From Channa striata (taxonomy: Eukaryota > Chordata > Actinopteri > Anabantiformes > Channidae), in the NCBI GenBank assembly GCA_033026295.1, contig CM065186.1, forward strand, positions 19,503,672 to 19,567,671: a DNA stretch of 64,000 nucleotides. Reading direction: 5' to 3'. The notes beneath the pieces were generated by a model. That model saw nothing but the letters and a program-made list of their open reading frames with translations, was not told where the DNA came from and searched no databases. Made by a program: the position numbers and the translations under genes. Shown here piece by piece: positions 1 through 11,335 of this stretch (position 1 is its first letter; each line of letters starts with the position of its first letter).

Positions 1-1240
1 CACACATTTATTGTCAAATTCAGAGACCGAGCTGAGTAGTTAACAGGTCCAACATCTGCTACGGGACGTTCTGTCAACAGAAAACATGTGCCCCAAGGTT
101 GCAACACATTGAACTCACCAAGGTTTTAGGATGGCCTAAGATGAACAATCATCATCATCATAATCATGAGTGTAACCATTTTGCATATCTACCTAAAAAC
201 TACATTTACAGAGAGACGTTCAAGCCTTACAAGGTCTGTCTGGTGACTTAGACCAGTATGACAGTATCAACTCTGGATGTTAACACCTCACAATCTGGCT
301 ACGATGACAGCTGGAACAAGATGCAACCTTGACAGGTCGCTTTTTTCAAGAGGAAAAGCAAACCAGGAGCTTCCCATTAAGTTAACAACGGTCCACTCCT
401 GTGTTATACAGTACACAGACCTTAGGTTGCACAGGTCAGTCAGAAAAAAGTCTCTTTCACAGCTCACGGCATTTCTTAGAATTTAATTTCGTGTGCGTTC
501 AGGATTGTTTGAATTGAAGAATCCAGGTTTTTTTCTGTTGGTTTCATGTGTGAAGCTTCAACCCTCTCCTCTGAGTCTGAGCCCTGCAAAGAAAAAGCAG
601 GGACGGAACGTTGGAGGACAGGGTTTTTCTGAGAGCTCCTCCTCTAATGTCTCTACTTTGCAATGCGATTTGCCTCTTTAAAGATCGTTCAAAGGACAAA
701 AATCATGAGAAAATGATGAGAATTTCTGTTAGCCCTGCTGAAGGCTTCTTAAAGGCCTTCAATTTCTTTTACAGCTACTTTAACCTGAGAACAAGACATT
801 TGCACAAAGAAGGCAGAAGTTAACAGACACTGATAAGTTTGCACAACATTGCTGTTATAAACGTATGCCAAGACTTTCACTGTTTACCTGCTGTCCCCAT
901 CCTCACAGAAACTTTATTAAAATGGAATCGAGTCACTGAAATGCTGGTGGAGTTACAAGGACATCATTTTACTCTAAGTGACATCAGGCTTAAAGCTGAA
1001 AAACGTCATTAATTAATACACATTTCTTGTTGCAGCGCTGCAGGTGATAGTGGAGGTTGTGTGTGTGTTTTTTTGGGGGGTCACTGTCACTGGCACATGT
1101 TCTCGTACTGCAGTGTGTGCTGTTGGGTTTCAGTGGGGAATCAACTTAGCTCACTATAAATACAATGTGGCAGCATCAGGAGGTGGAACTGCCATTTCAC
1201 ATTTCACCCTGCAATGACCAGCAGTGATTATGTGAACACG
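1..1240. other. unique non-coding DNA
   Basis: I see no domain, transposon end or tandem repeat here. Open frames of 60-70 codons lack recognisable motifs and read as chance. TTTATT at 7-12 would be a polyadenylation hexamer on the minus strand, but nothing else supports a 3' end. Confidence 0.4.
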
Positions 1241-1288
1241 GGGGTGTGTGTGAGGGTGTGTGTGTGTGTGTGTGTGCGTGCGTGTGTG
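1241..1288. repeat. (GT)n microsatellite
   Basis: GT dinucleotide run interrupted by GAGG and a few GC steps. It is the plus-strand complement of the CA runs found elsewhere in the window. Confidence 0.95.
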
Positions 1289-3300
1289 ATATCTGAGCAT
1301 CAGGAAGACAGACTGAGCTGTCTCGACTCCAATGCCAGGCGAACCTGAAAAACGTCAGTCATGTTGTAATGGAAACTTAAAGTCTCTGGCATTTTGCAAG
1401 GCATTGTGGGGGAGTTTTAAAGGCTGAGGATGAACAAAGGGTGAGTCTTTGTTTCAATGACAGACAGCGCTGCCCCTCCACCCTCTCTCCCCTCGTCTTG
1501 TTTTAATTCTTTGGGATGTAAGCATGGCTCATGTCTGTGAATGCCAATGGGAGGCAGCTCTATGGCTTTTCTATGAATTACATTATTGATTCTCAATACT
1601 GCTCAGAACAGAAAATGTAATTATGCACAGACCCCACCCTAACCCCCTTCATCCTCACCGAACACATCTTCTCCATTCCCTCCCCTCATTTCTTTCTTGT
1701 CTTTCACTCAGTGGCTTTATATCAATTTGTCTTTTGCTCCTGCCTTTAGTGACTCGCCTCCCCCCACCCGTACCTGACCTCTCTAAAGCCTCTGAGTGTG
1801 TTGTCCTTCAATCATGTCATGATGGTAAAGGCTCTGCAGCAGCATCAGCAGTACCACCATTTCCACACTGCAAAAATCTTCAGCTTAGCAAAGGGATTTT
1901 GTCCCTCATAGAGCCCCAGACAGAAGCGTTTTAATCTAATGATCTCTTTCCAAAAGTGAGGTCATTTATATCACAAACAAAAATGTGTTTTTTTATTGAG
2001 AACAGGGAATCAGATGTTAGCTAAAAAAACAAATTTATGAACATCACCTCGACATAAGCTCTGTCTAGAGTTCTTGAGTATTAGGCAAATTTCTTTAGAA
2101 ATCAATTTAAAGAAACAATTTCAATTTTTTACATTTTGACTCAGACCACATGATGTGATCGTTTCATGCTTCACGTCCGTCCAATTTAAACAGGCATAGG
2201 CACAAACAATGTGGCTGTGTTTCTGGATTTTGTTTGCAGTCACTTTATTTGCATGGTCAAGTTCAACTTGCATTTATTGTAGCCACAAATTAATAAAAAA
2301 AAGTTTTTAAGGTTTTCTTTCTTTTCTTTAATCCCACTGAAAGATTAGGACGGTAAAGAGATAAAAGGAGGAAAACCAGCCCAAATGCCACCTTAAAGGA
2401 GTCATCTCCGTGGTTACCTACCGTGCCCCCTGCGCAGTGCATCCTTATAGAGGAGTTAGCTCTAGGAAATTTGCTGTGACAGCGGATTTGTAAGTGAGAC
2501 AGAACCGGAACAAACCACTGTAGACCACATGATGCGCGCATTACAGTGGTAACTCCATTAATTAGCCCATGATTAATGATTATGTCCAACTCTGAGAATG
2601 GACTGGTCATTAAACCTGTGTCCACGTTCATGTCACTTGGGAACCTGGACATGAATATGTGGGGACTCCCCAACTCTCCATTGTCTGGTTAGTTTTCTAA
2701 CACATGATAAATAGAAAAATTCAGCACATGCAGTGGATCTTCTAAGCAGCGATCATTCTGTATAAACAGCTTCAAATTCAGTTTACTGCATAAAACAACA
2801 CCAAACTATACATTGGACACACAGTATCCTATTAAAACACGTGTGGAAATATTAATAGTAACTTAAACACAGCTGATATTGAAGGAGGAAACATGTACAC
2901 ACACTGATAGTTGTACAGAGGAGTCAATATTTTCTGTGTTAAGATGAAAGAGGTACCAGGTGATCGGAGCCCAAAACTATGCACAGAAACGAGGAGCTCA
3001 ACTCATTTTAGTTGGCAAGTCCGAGTCGTGTGAGCGGCTGGGGGGGGTTACTCCTTGAGGACAAGGATGAGGTAATTATACAGTATGTTGTCTAGACACT
3101 GATGATGTACAAAGGACCTTTCTCCACACCCTGCAATTCAAATATTATTCAGCATTTATTTGACACTGATAAAGATGTAACTTCCGAACATTTGTCGTCA
3201 GGGAATTTTGCGTTCCCTTTGCCGTGGCCTTCTGATGAGTTTGCAATAAATCTTTGGAAAACGGTATTTTTGCCTCACTGGATTTTTTTAGTGTGCAGTG
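1289..3300. other. unique non-coding DNA, possible regulatory blocks
   Basis: No coding sequence or transposon recognised. The stretch 1330-1625 is of even composition and free of simple repeats, with AT-rich homeodomain-like cores, so it is a mild candidate for conserved non-coding DNA. The 127-codon minus-strand frame at 2290-2673 has no known domain. Confidence 0.3.
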
Positions 3301-3385
3301 GTTAGTGTGTTTTAGTGTTTAGCACCCTAGGGTGGACCCCCCCCCCCCCCAACTCTGACCAGGATAATGAATGGATGGGGGGTTA
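3301..3385 (+). repeat. poly-C tract with a probable decayed LINE tail
   Basis: Fourteen consecutive C at 3337-3350, followed by CTGACCAGGATAATGAATGG. Many fish LINE/SINE 3' ends finish with a GACC-AGGATAAGCGG-type string and a GGAT-rich tail, which this resembles. The match is short, so the LINE part is weak while the poly-C tract is certain. Confidence 0.35.
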
Positions 3386-3953
3386 GATTTCAGAGTCTTG
3401 TGTGTTTTTAGGTTTGTGGCATGCTGCTCTTTCTTTTTGATATACTTAATGTTGCGGGGAATTTCTTGTCCTCTGCCATTAAAATAACAGCACTAGCAGA
3501 TATGGATTCAGTATTTTGTCACAGAACACAAAGAACAGAGACAGTTTGAACCTAAAACATACTGGTATAATCCAGAACTCTCACAAACTGATATCTCATG
3601 GGCAAACACTAAACAGATTTTGGACTTTGATTCTTTAAAACAAATTGTTTTCAACTGGTTGAGTTTCAAAAACCGGTAATGGCGGAGAGCTGGTAAAAAT
3701 TATAAGATAAGGATATTTTTCCTGTTCTCCCTCTTCCCTTATCCTCCCTTCCTTGCTGAATCCCCTGAACCCCCATCCCGTCTCCATCACATATTGGTGG
3801 TGTAGGTTGAAATGTACCCAGCCAATTTAAAGGCTTTATTTATCTTGAGCTGATGGACAGACCCGAATTGAATCCATTTCAGGGAGGGGGCTTTCCACTT
3901 GGCTCCTACAATGTTTAAGCCGGTGACAACATAAAGAGACAGCGGGTGGACTG

Positions 3954-4475
3954 AAAAGAGAGGTGAAGGACACTAAAAAAGATGAGGAAGGAGAGGAATG
4001 ACAGATGAGAATGGGAGGAGAAGGGGGAGGAGGACGATGAGACAAGACTAAAAGCAGAGAGATGGGCTTAAGCAGAGCCAGAGAGGGGGTGAAGGAGAAT
4101 CCAGAAGAAGACTGAAGAGCGCGCATAAAGGAGAGAGGAATTGAGCATGAACGATGAAATTACACCCCTCTCCTAGCAACAGTTCCCGAGTCACTGATGG
4201 ACACCTTGCTGCTGCATGGCAACCAGTCGGCGGCGGAGGAGGAGAGAGGAACAGAGGCCCAGTGTTGGCCTTAGAGGGAAGAGCCGGACGAAGCTGTGCC
4301 TCAAAGAAATTCTGCTCTGTGTACAGTATAAATCATAACATTATAGGCATTTAGTCGATACTCTTCCCCACAGACGACACAGACGGAAAGATCGGATGTT
4401 TGACTCGTGGACTGTTCACTCATAAAACATTTGAACTTTCTGGACTGTGAGGACAAAATAACTCTTACAGGTATA
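3954..4475 (+). promoter_or_regulatory. purine-rich block, possible untranslated first exon
   Basis: From 3954 to 4143 the plus strand is strongly purine-rich (GA/GGA-dominated). A GC-richer section with GGCGGCGGAGGAGG follows at 4226-4243. At about 4470 the string CTTACAG precedes GTATATG, which would serve as a splice donor. Purine-rich leader, local GC rise and donor together resemble a 5'UTR exon, but there is no TATA box at a convincing distance, no CpG island and no ORF with a known domain. The alternative is a simple polypurine tract. Confidence 0.2.
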
Positions 4476-4480
4476 TGATT

Positions 4481-5454
4481 ATGACAGGAAGTAATGAATG
4501 TTATAACTACAATGTTTCAGTCTATGATGTCAGAAAAACACCGTTAGATTTTTTATATTTCTATGATATTTTATTATAAGTACCACTTTAAGAGTAGAAA
4601 CGAATCAAAGAAGCACAGAGCAAGACTATCCACTCATCAGCAGCGACAACGAGAACACGCTGTCCTGTAAGAAGCTAAGGAACGATTCTGAGTGTCACTT
4701 TCTCTAACCAAAGCAGAAAATTCTCCCTGACAAAGCCACAGAGTAGACAAAATCCTACTTAGTGCCTGCACACTAATGACAATCCCATCTATAATGCTTA
4801 ACAACAGCGAAAGCTGTTTATTATTCATTTATTTCTGCAACAGTGGCAATGCTCCTTTTCCCCTCTTAGACGTGGTGCATTTTATGGTAACAAGAAAATC
4901 TTTACAATATCAGAAACTAGGTGGACGTGAACATTATTTATTGTTCCATATATATATATATATATAGAACTATATATGGTAATATATCGATGCTCCTCAT
5001 ATTATGGCACATATAGCTAATTTCATTGGCAACACTTTATTTGAGTATTATTCAGAAAAAAAGGTTTAGTTATGAGTCATTTGCTTTATATTTTTATTCA
5101 CATCAGCAAAATGTACCTGCTGAAGATTTTTTTTCGTATTTTATTTTTTGCAATCATTTTCACATTTGAGAAATTGCCATTTTAACAAAAGCTAAGCATC
5201 TTTATTTTGTGCTTAATCCCAAACAAACCACTATACTTGCACAGAGTTACTGACTGTTTAAGAAAAAATAATTTATTCATAAACAGGGATCCATAAACAA
5301 ACATTGTGCTGGCGTGAGCTTCAATGTTACAACTAAGGTAAACTGTAAATGGTCATTTGTAAAATGTCTGATGAATTAGTCCAAAAAAACTGATTTCAAT
5401 AAAATGCTATGTTGCATTAATCCAACATATTTTCCAACCATACTGCATTATATA
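4481..5454. other. AT-rich non-coding DNA with a short (TA)n run
   Basis: Contains (TA)n at 4948-4966, just before a second short TATATAT run, so the whole can fold back on itself. No coding sequence or transposon recognised. Confidence 0.4.
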
Positions 5455-5545
5455 ATATCTGGGGTGGTAGAGTGACCGCCCACCGACCATCGGGTCGGAG
5501 GTTCGTGCCTGGTTCTGTCCGACCACAGTGCCGTCCCTAATCATC
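5455..5545 (+). repeat. tRNA-like SINE head, truncated
   Basis: GGGGTGGTAGAGTGACC at 5461-5477 resembles an RNA polymerase III A box of tRNA type, and GGTTCGTGCC at 5500-5509 resembles a B box (consensus GGTTCGANTCC). Spacing and the intervening CCACCGACCAT match the tRNA-like head of the minus-strand copy near 58.69 kb, so two window-internal copies support a tRNA-derived SINE-like family. The body is missing after about 5540. Confidence 0.55.
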
Positions 5546-7858
5546 CACTCTAGCCAAAAGCCAAACAAAGCATGAAATAATATCCATCCATATGACACAC
5601 AGACAGATTAATCAATACATAAAAACTATGTACACTGATCAACTATGGGATTAAAATAGTAGATTTAACCACAACATTAGACACCTGTGCTGTATGGCTG
5701 TCCTTAGGCACCCCTAGGACTCTCTCTGCGTATGAATTTATCAATTACTATGAGAAGCCAAAGTGGCAACACAAACTTCAAATTCAAGTAATAGTGCAAG
5801 CACCTGCCCAAAAATGTACTGCAATGCAAGTGGCACTTCAAACCCTTTACTCAAGTTGAAATAATACTTAACTGCACACAAATGAAATATAAATTACATC
5901 TGAAGATACGTTGGGCTTAAATTTGATAAAATAAGATTAAAGAACAAGTACCAACTTTCAGCGCCTGGCACTTTTTAATGCTCTGCGCACTGTTGACACA
6001 AAACAGTCAGTAATAAAAACATATTGAGGTCCAAGCCTTAACGGAGTACAACCACACACACACTGTTGCCACATTTTATTTTCCTTCATCAGACATATTA
6101 AAATGCCCTTGCTCTCCACAGAGGCTTGTTGAGAAGTGCAGCATCCCAGAGCAGTGCAAAGGGCGTGGGGTTATTGCTCCCACTACAGGTCCCCTGTGAG
6201 GCCGAGGAGCCACTGGTCAGACTCAGCTGCTGGCCAGCAGTTTATAGCACTACGGAGGGCTCTCATTGTCCTTACAAAGGCAGGGAGAAATAAAGAGGTG
6301 ACACTTTTCCCCTCAAGTTATCTGCTCGTAGAAAAAAGAAATCAATGATCTTTTACAACAACAATACATCTTGCAACTTCAGACAGAAATATAGCCACCG
6401 ACTACATTACAGACGAAAAAGACATATTGTAATTTTTACTTCACCACAACTTTACAGGTACGCACATGTTTAGGTTGGCACATGCAACATTTGAGCAGTT
6501 TGGAAAACATGATGCATTAATACGAAATAAATAATGAAAAAAAAAATCTGAGACAAAGTTAAAGTGCCGATCACACCCGAATGAACTAGAAATAACATAG
6601 TATATTAATGATGAAAGGGCTATTTGAACTTCATGTAATATGTCTTTCAACAAGTTTCACGGTGGATTTGTCTACATTATGTTGTTGAGACATTAATCAG
6701 TCAAGCCTGTCCCACATTTCTATACAACTAGACTGATTTATAGGGAATGTAGGAGAAAACAGATGAAGCTTTCTATTAACATAATAAGGGTATGTTGTTA
6801 ATTTATTTAAATGAGGTGTTACAAAGACATGAATAATAAGCAAATCAGTAAAATATTCCCATAAGTATATTTCATTTCCACAAAATGTCTAACCTTGCAG
6901 TAATAAAAAGTTTTCAGATTGTGTTTAGAGGCCTCAGCCGTTGGTTTGGGTTAGAGAAAGACTGTGGTCTTCTTCACAGCAGCGATGAAAAACAAATGGC
7001 CGAAAACTCCAAACTCCCACAATTTCATTTATCAGTGCTTCTGTAGCATGTGTATTGCTATATAAATATATTTCACCAAAAATCCGCTTGCTACACTTCT
7101 TCAAGTCATCTTTGTGATCTTTAGTGTACAGCCATTTTTTATTGCATTTTTGTGGTTATGACTCCATTAATGTTAACAAACGTAGCACACAATCCACTTG
7201 CAATTATGCCCCCCCACCAAAAAAAAAGAAAAAACTGAACTTTCTAGTGATATTCTATTTAAGATATTTTTACACATTTGTCCCAGTGTTTTTCAAAAGT
7301 TTAAAATTTTACTCTAAGGAGTTTGGGCAAAAAAGTTATGTCCATCTCAAACATTGTAACAAACCTTGGGGTGGCTGGTGGCTGAGTTTACAACAATATC
7401 GCGAAATGTAGAATCTTGCCTTTGCAAATCTATATCGGTGGCTTTAGTAAACAAGCTTCCTGTTACCGACTGACAGTGCAAACACACACACACAGAAAGT
7501 GCATAGCAGATGCACAGGAGATGTGTACCAAGGTAACTCATTTCCTCTCCAACACTCTGGCGTGCAGTGCCAGGAGTCAATAAAGCTTAAAGGAGTCAGG
7601 ACTTTGGCTGGCCCGGACTTTTGTGCCCAAACACACTGCCGCTCACACAAAAGCTCCTCTTGAGAAGAAAAATAGACAACACCGGTTCCTGTCATCCATC
7701 ACAGGGGGCCATTTAGGGGAATTGCAGAGTGTTTGCTCAAGCCTTAATTAAAATGCACAGCCCATCACTGTGTTCCTGTACTTAACCTTGGCTCGCCCAC
7801 TTCTGACTTGCTCTCTCTTCACAGCGAACATCAGGGTGTTCAAATGCATGGGGAAGAA
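5546..7858. other. unique non-coding DNA
   Basis: No defensible gene or complete transposon. A GGTTTGGGTTAGAGAAAGAC string at 6949-6968 resembles the dispersed repeat noted near 28.6 and 34.9 kb. The section 6110-6310 is repeat-free and of balanced composition, and could be regulatory. Confidence 0.3.
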
Positions 7859-7872
7859 CACACACACACACT

Positions 7873-7900
<28 letters not shown>
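7859..7900. repeat. (CA)n microsatellite
   Basis: CA run with a single CT interruption near 7871. The Thr-His repeat frames here are translations of this tract and not proteins. Confidence 0.97.
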
Positions 7901-7905
<5 letters not shown>

Positions 7906-10900
7906 ATACAGTGTATGTATGCCGGAGCTGGCCAAGTCAGTCCTTACTCTAGTGATTCACTTCATTAGCATTCTTTACATCCCCCTCCAGTGCTCTCACT
8001 GCTGAAGGACATCCTCTGAGAAAGCTAGCTTTAACTCCAGCTCCACTGTGGAGCGGCTCTCTGGACGAGGCGTGCCGCTTTATCACAACAGTCGCTGTGC
8101 TACAGCATGTTGGCGGGGGGGGGGATGCAGGGTAATGGTCATCCTGCAGCCTGCTGGTGGCTGGCAGTGAAAACTGAAGGGGGGGGGTGTTCCATGTGCG
8201 TGGTGGACTTTGTCTTTATTAAAAGCAGCTTTTCTCACATCCAATGAAACCGCTCTATACCCAATTCAACGTCTGGTACTATGAAATAGAGAACAGCGCT
8301 GCTGAGCGGTACAGCACCAAATAAAAGGGACCCCTTTACAGCGCTACTTTAAACAGTGGAACTTTTAGTGATTAGTCACACAACTGATTTCAAATCTGAC
8401 CCAAGAAAAAAAAAAAACAACACTGGTTTCACTACTACTGATGCAAATAACAACAAGAAACATGTCCACAGAAAGTAACTATGAGACATATCTATAGGGC
8501 CTTTTTCTCTAATAACACCAAACTGTGCCACGAGGGTCTCACTATTCTCATGCAACACAAAACTTTACAACCCTGATGGTTAGTCAGTATATATATACAG
8601 TATATTCAAATTGTTTTAGTGGTATTTACTTATTTTATGACTTACTTCATCATAATCACAGTCACTTACCTCAATGGGACAGAAAGTGGGCTAATCTGCA
8701 GTTTAAGAATACAATACAGGAGACCATCACGAGTGTTTTCTGACAGAATGTTATACATTTAATTTAAAATGTATTTAATTATTTTTTTAAAATATGATCA
8801 TCTATTATCAACCCCAGTTGGGTTTATCTAGTTGCCCTTATGCTGCATTCAGGTCAGAAGACAGAAAAGGAAGGCTAGTTCCAGTTCCCATTGAAACACT
8901 TCCAGAGTGTCCACATTCACACGCATTAACTGTCTATTTAAAGTTGTTTAAGCTACATCCATGTGTTATTAGTTTTATTAGATGTAAATGAAACACTTAT
9001 ATGATCACGGCTGCACTTCATTCTACCAAGTCGAAGAGATCGTAACTGTCTGAACTTCATGAGATCTTGGACTCTAAAGTTGACTTAATACAACAATATG
9101 AACATGAACGCAGCATTAGTGAGTATCCTAGAAGAGACACTTGGGTCAAAGAAATAACACATCATTAAAAAGTCACACCGTGACACCTCCATGCCCACCT
9201 CTCAACAATGACCCTCCATCACAGACCCATACCTTTATAGAATAGTTACGCCTGCGGATGACTAAACAAAGTCATCATCAGTTGGGATTCAATACTACAA
9301 TTCACCATGGCAACGGGTAAATATGAAGCAGAGCTGCAAATTTAATCCAGTGCAGCTAGAAATATTAATAATCTTATGAAAAAAAACAGTAGCAGCAGTG
9401 AAAGAGGCTGAGTTGGAGAAGAGTCAATACATTTACACTATTCCATTGTATTCAGCGCAGTCCGTTCATTCATTATTCAGCAGACTTTCCATATTGGATA
9501 TTAACGTGTTGGACTCCTACCTTATGTTACATTCATTTGTTTAATATACTGTATTTATTCAGCTGTAGCCTGATGGCAGCACATTGTTTATAGACGTCAG
9601 ATTGCATCTTCATAGTCTGACACACTGACAATGATAATAGGTCATTTGCAGTTGAAAAATCAGTTTAGACGTTTGAAAAATGTCCTGCAGTCAGTGAGGA
9701 AAGTGTTGCTTACACTCATATACGTCATACACAGCTACATGTTAAATGCAACTGCGCTCACCAACAGTTTAACTTTGTGACTTTGTGAAGGTCACACAAG
9801 GCTCAGTCTGTAGATCTGCAAAGGTCTTTTTGTGTTCACTGTGTATGTCTTCGATACACAGCAGTATAAATGAATTAATATAACTAATGGCACGTCTGTT
9901 GATGTTTGATAAAGCCAGACTTGAACCACAGTGTAATGGAGCTTCCAGACATAACGCGACAACAGCACTGCTGCTCTCAAGGCTATTTATTGCTGCGCAG
10001 AGCCAAGAACATGCACAGAGGTCAAAGTTGAACTGAGCTGAACTTTCACTGCTGCGCACGGTTGCAAATAGCCACAAAGCCAAAAGAGATAAAGCATCCA
10101 GCCATGATCCGGCCAAACGTGGCGAACAGATGTGTCCGAACATCTTGAGAGACCATACAGCAAGTCATGTGATATCTTGAAGCCCTTAAGAGAGAGAGTC
10201 AAAACAAACAAACACACAAATACATATAAATATAAATATTTATATGTATATGTGTGTGAACGGGCGAGGTCAATAGCATCTTTTTAGAAAAAGTTATGAA
10301 GCCTTAAAAAAAAAAACTGGTTTCATACATTAAGTGTGTGCACAACAGCATGTCAAGACAAAAATAACGTGTAGATAATTTCTATATAAGGATGGAACAA
10401 GAGGAGGCAGCTTATGATGACAAGGGTAATTAAAATCATTGTTTGGATCACAAAGACAATATACAGACATGAAAGTGCAAAGGTCTGTGGATGAAGCATG
10501 TTTCTGCAAATTAATGTCATTAAGTTTTCGATCAAAAATGTGTTTGAAAAGTTTTGGTTTCTCTCTTTCAACACACCAAACGCAGAGAAGATAAGGATTT
10601 GGGTTAAGAAAAGACAGGCAGACAGACAAAGTTTGAGGTTAGGAAGAGTGGCTTAGGATTATGAAGCAGGAGAAAGGAAGGTGAGAATTGAGCGTGGCAG
10701 GAGACGGAGTGGAAGAGGAGGCTGTGGCGAGGAGAACAAGGAAGGGTCAGAGGGGGAGGCAAAGGGGGAGGGTGTTGAGATAGCAGCCTTTTGTGGCTGG
10801 CTGGATGTCGATCAGAGCAAAGCGGAGAGAAATCACTCACTCATAGAGTCCACCCAGCATGACTTCATGTTTTTTTGGAGCCCCAGCCAAGGGCAGAGAA

Positions 10901-10912
10901 AGACAGTGGAGT

Positions 10913-10913
<1 letters not shown>
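7901..10913. other. unique non-coding DNA
   Basis: Contains G-runs at 8115-8124 and 8180-8187, and an AT-rich palindromic patch at about 10222-10250. AGGTCAAAGTTGA at 10019-10031 resembles a DR1 nuclear-receptor element. No gene or recognisable transposon was found; the 124-codon minus-strand frame at 9769-10143 has no known domain. Confidence 0.3.

Positions 10914-10963
<50 letters not shown>
10914..10963. repeat. (CA)25 microsatellite
   Basis: Uninterrupted CA dinucleotides, the longest pure CA tract in the window. It creates poly-(Thr-His) and poly-(Cys-Val) in the overlapping frames, so the long frames at 10681-11175 (plus) and 10833-11132 (minus) should not be taken as genes. Confidence 0.98.
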
Positions 10964-10965
<2 letters not shown>

Positions 10966-11186
10966 AGGTACGAAGCCCAACAAGGCACATCATCATCTAT
11001 GAAGCAGAAACACTGGGAGGCAATGTTGTGTGAGAAGGATAGAGGAGACAGAGGGAATGTGGCCGTAACGTATAGCTCAAAGAGCTGTTTAATGTCAAGC
11101 AAAATGCCCTCACAGACACGCTTCGCCTCCAAAGCACCTTCCGCCCTTCCTCCTCACCTTCCTCCACTTCATTGATCGTATTAATA

Positions 11187-11225
11187 CAGCCAGCCAGGCA
11201 GGCAGGCAGGCAGGCTGGCTGGCTG
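11187..11225. repeat. GGCA/GGCT tetranucleotide repeat with inverted ends
   Basis: CAGCCAGCCAG at 11187-11197 is the exact reverse complement of CTGGCTGGCTG at 11215-11225. GCAG repeats fill the 17 bases between, so the repeat can extrude as a hairpin. Confidence 0.9.
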
Positions 11226-11304
11226 CGAACAGATGCCACTCACAGCCTCTCCTCGATCCCTCCAGCCACCCACCTATTACCCATCAACCACCCCTTACAG
11301 CACG

Positions 11305-11333
<29 letters not shown>
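11305..11333. repeat. (AC)n microsatellite
   Basis: Pure AC run closing the 10.9-11.3-kb microsatellite cluster. Confidence 0.96.

Positions 11334-11335
<2 letters not shown>

Noticed and set aside
1..60. 3' end of a minus-strand gene (TTTATT at 7-12)
   Set aside because: A single AATAAA on the minus strand is common by chance and no exon lies to its right.
10681..11175. 164-codon plus-strand frame and overlapping minus-strand frames
   Set aside because: They run through the (CA)25 tract, which has no stops in these frames; the rest is low-complexity Glu/Arg/Gly from purine-rich DNA.
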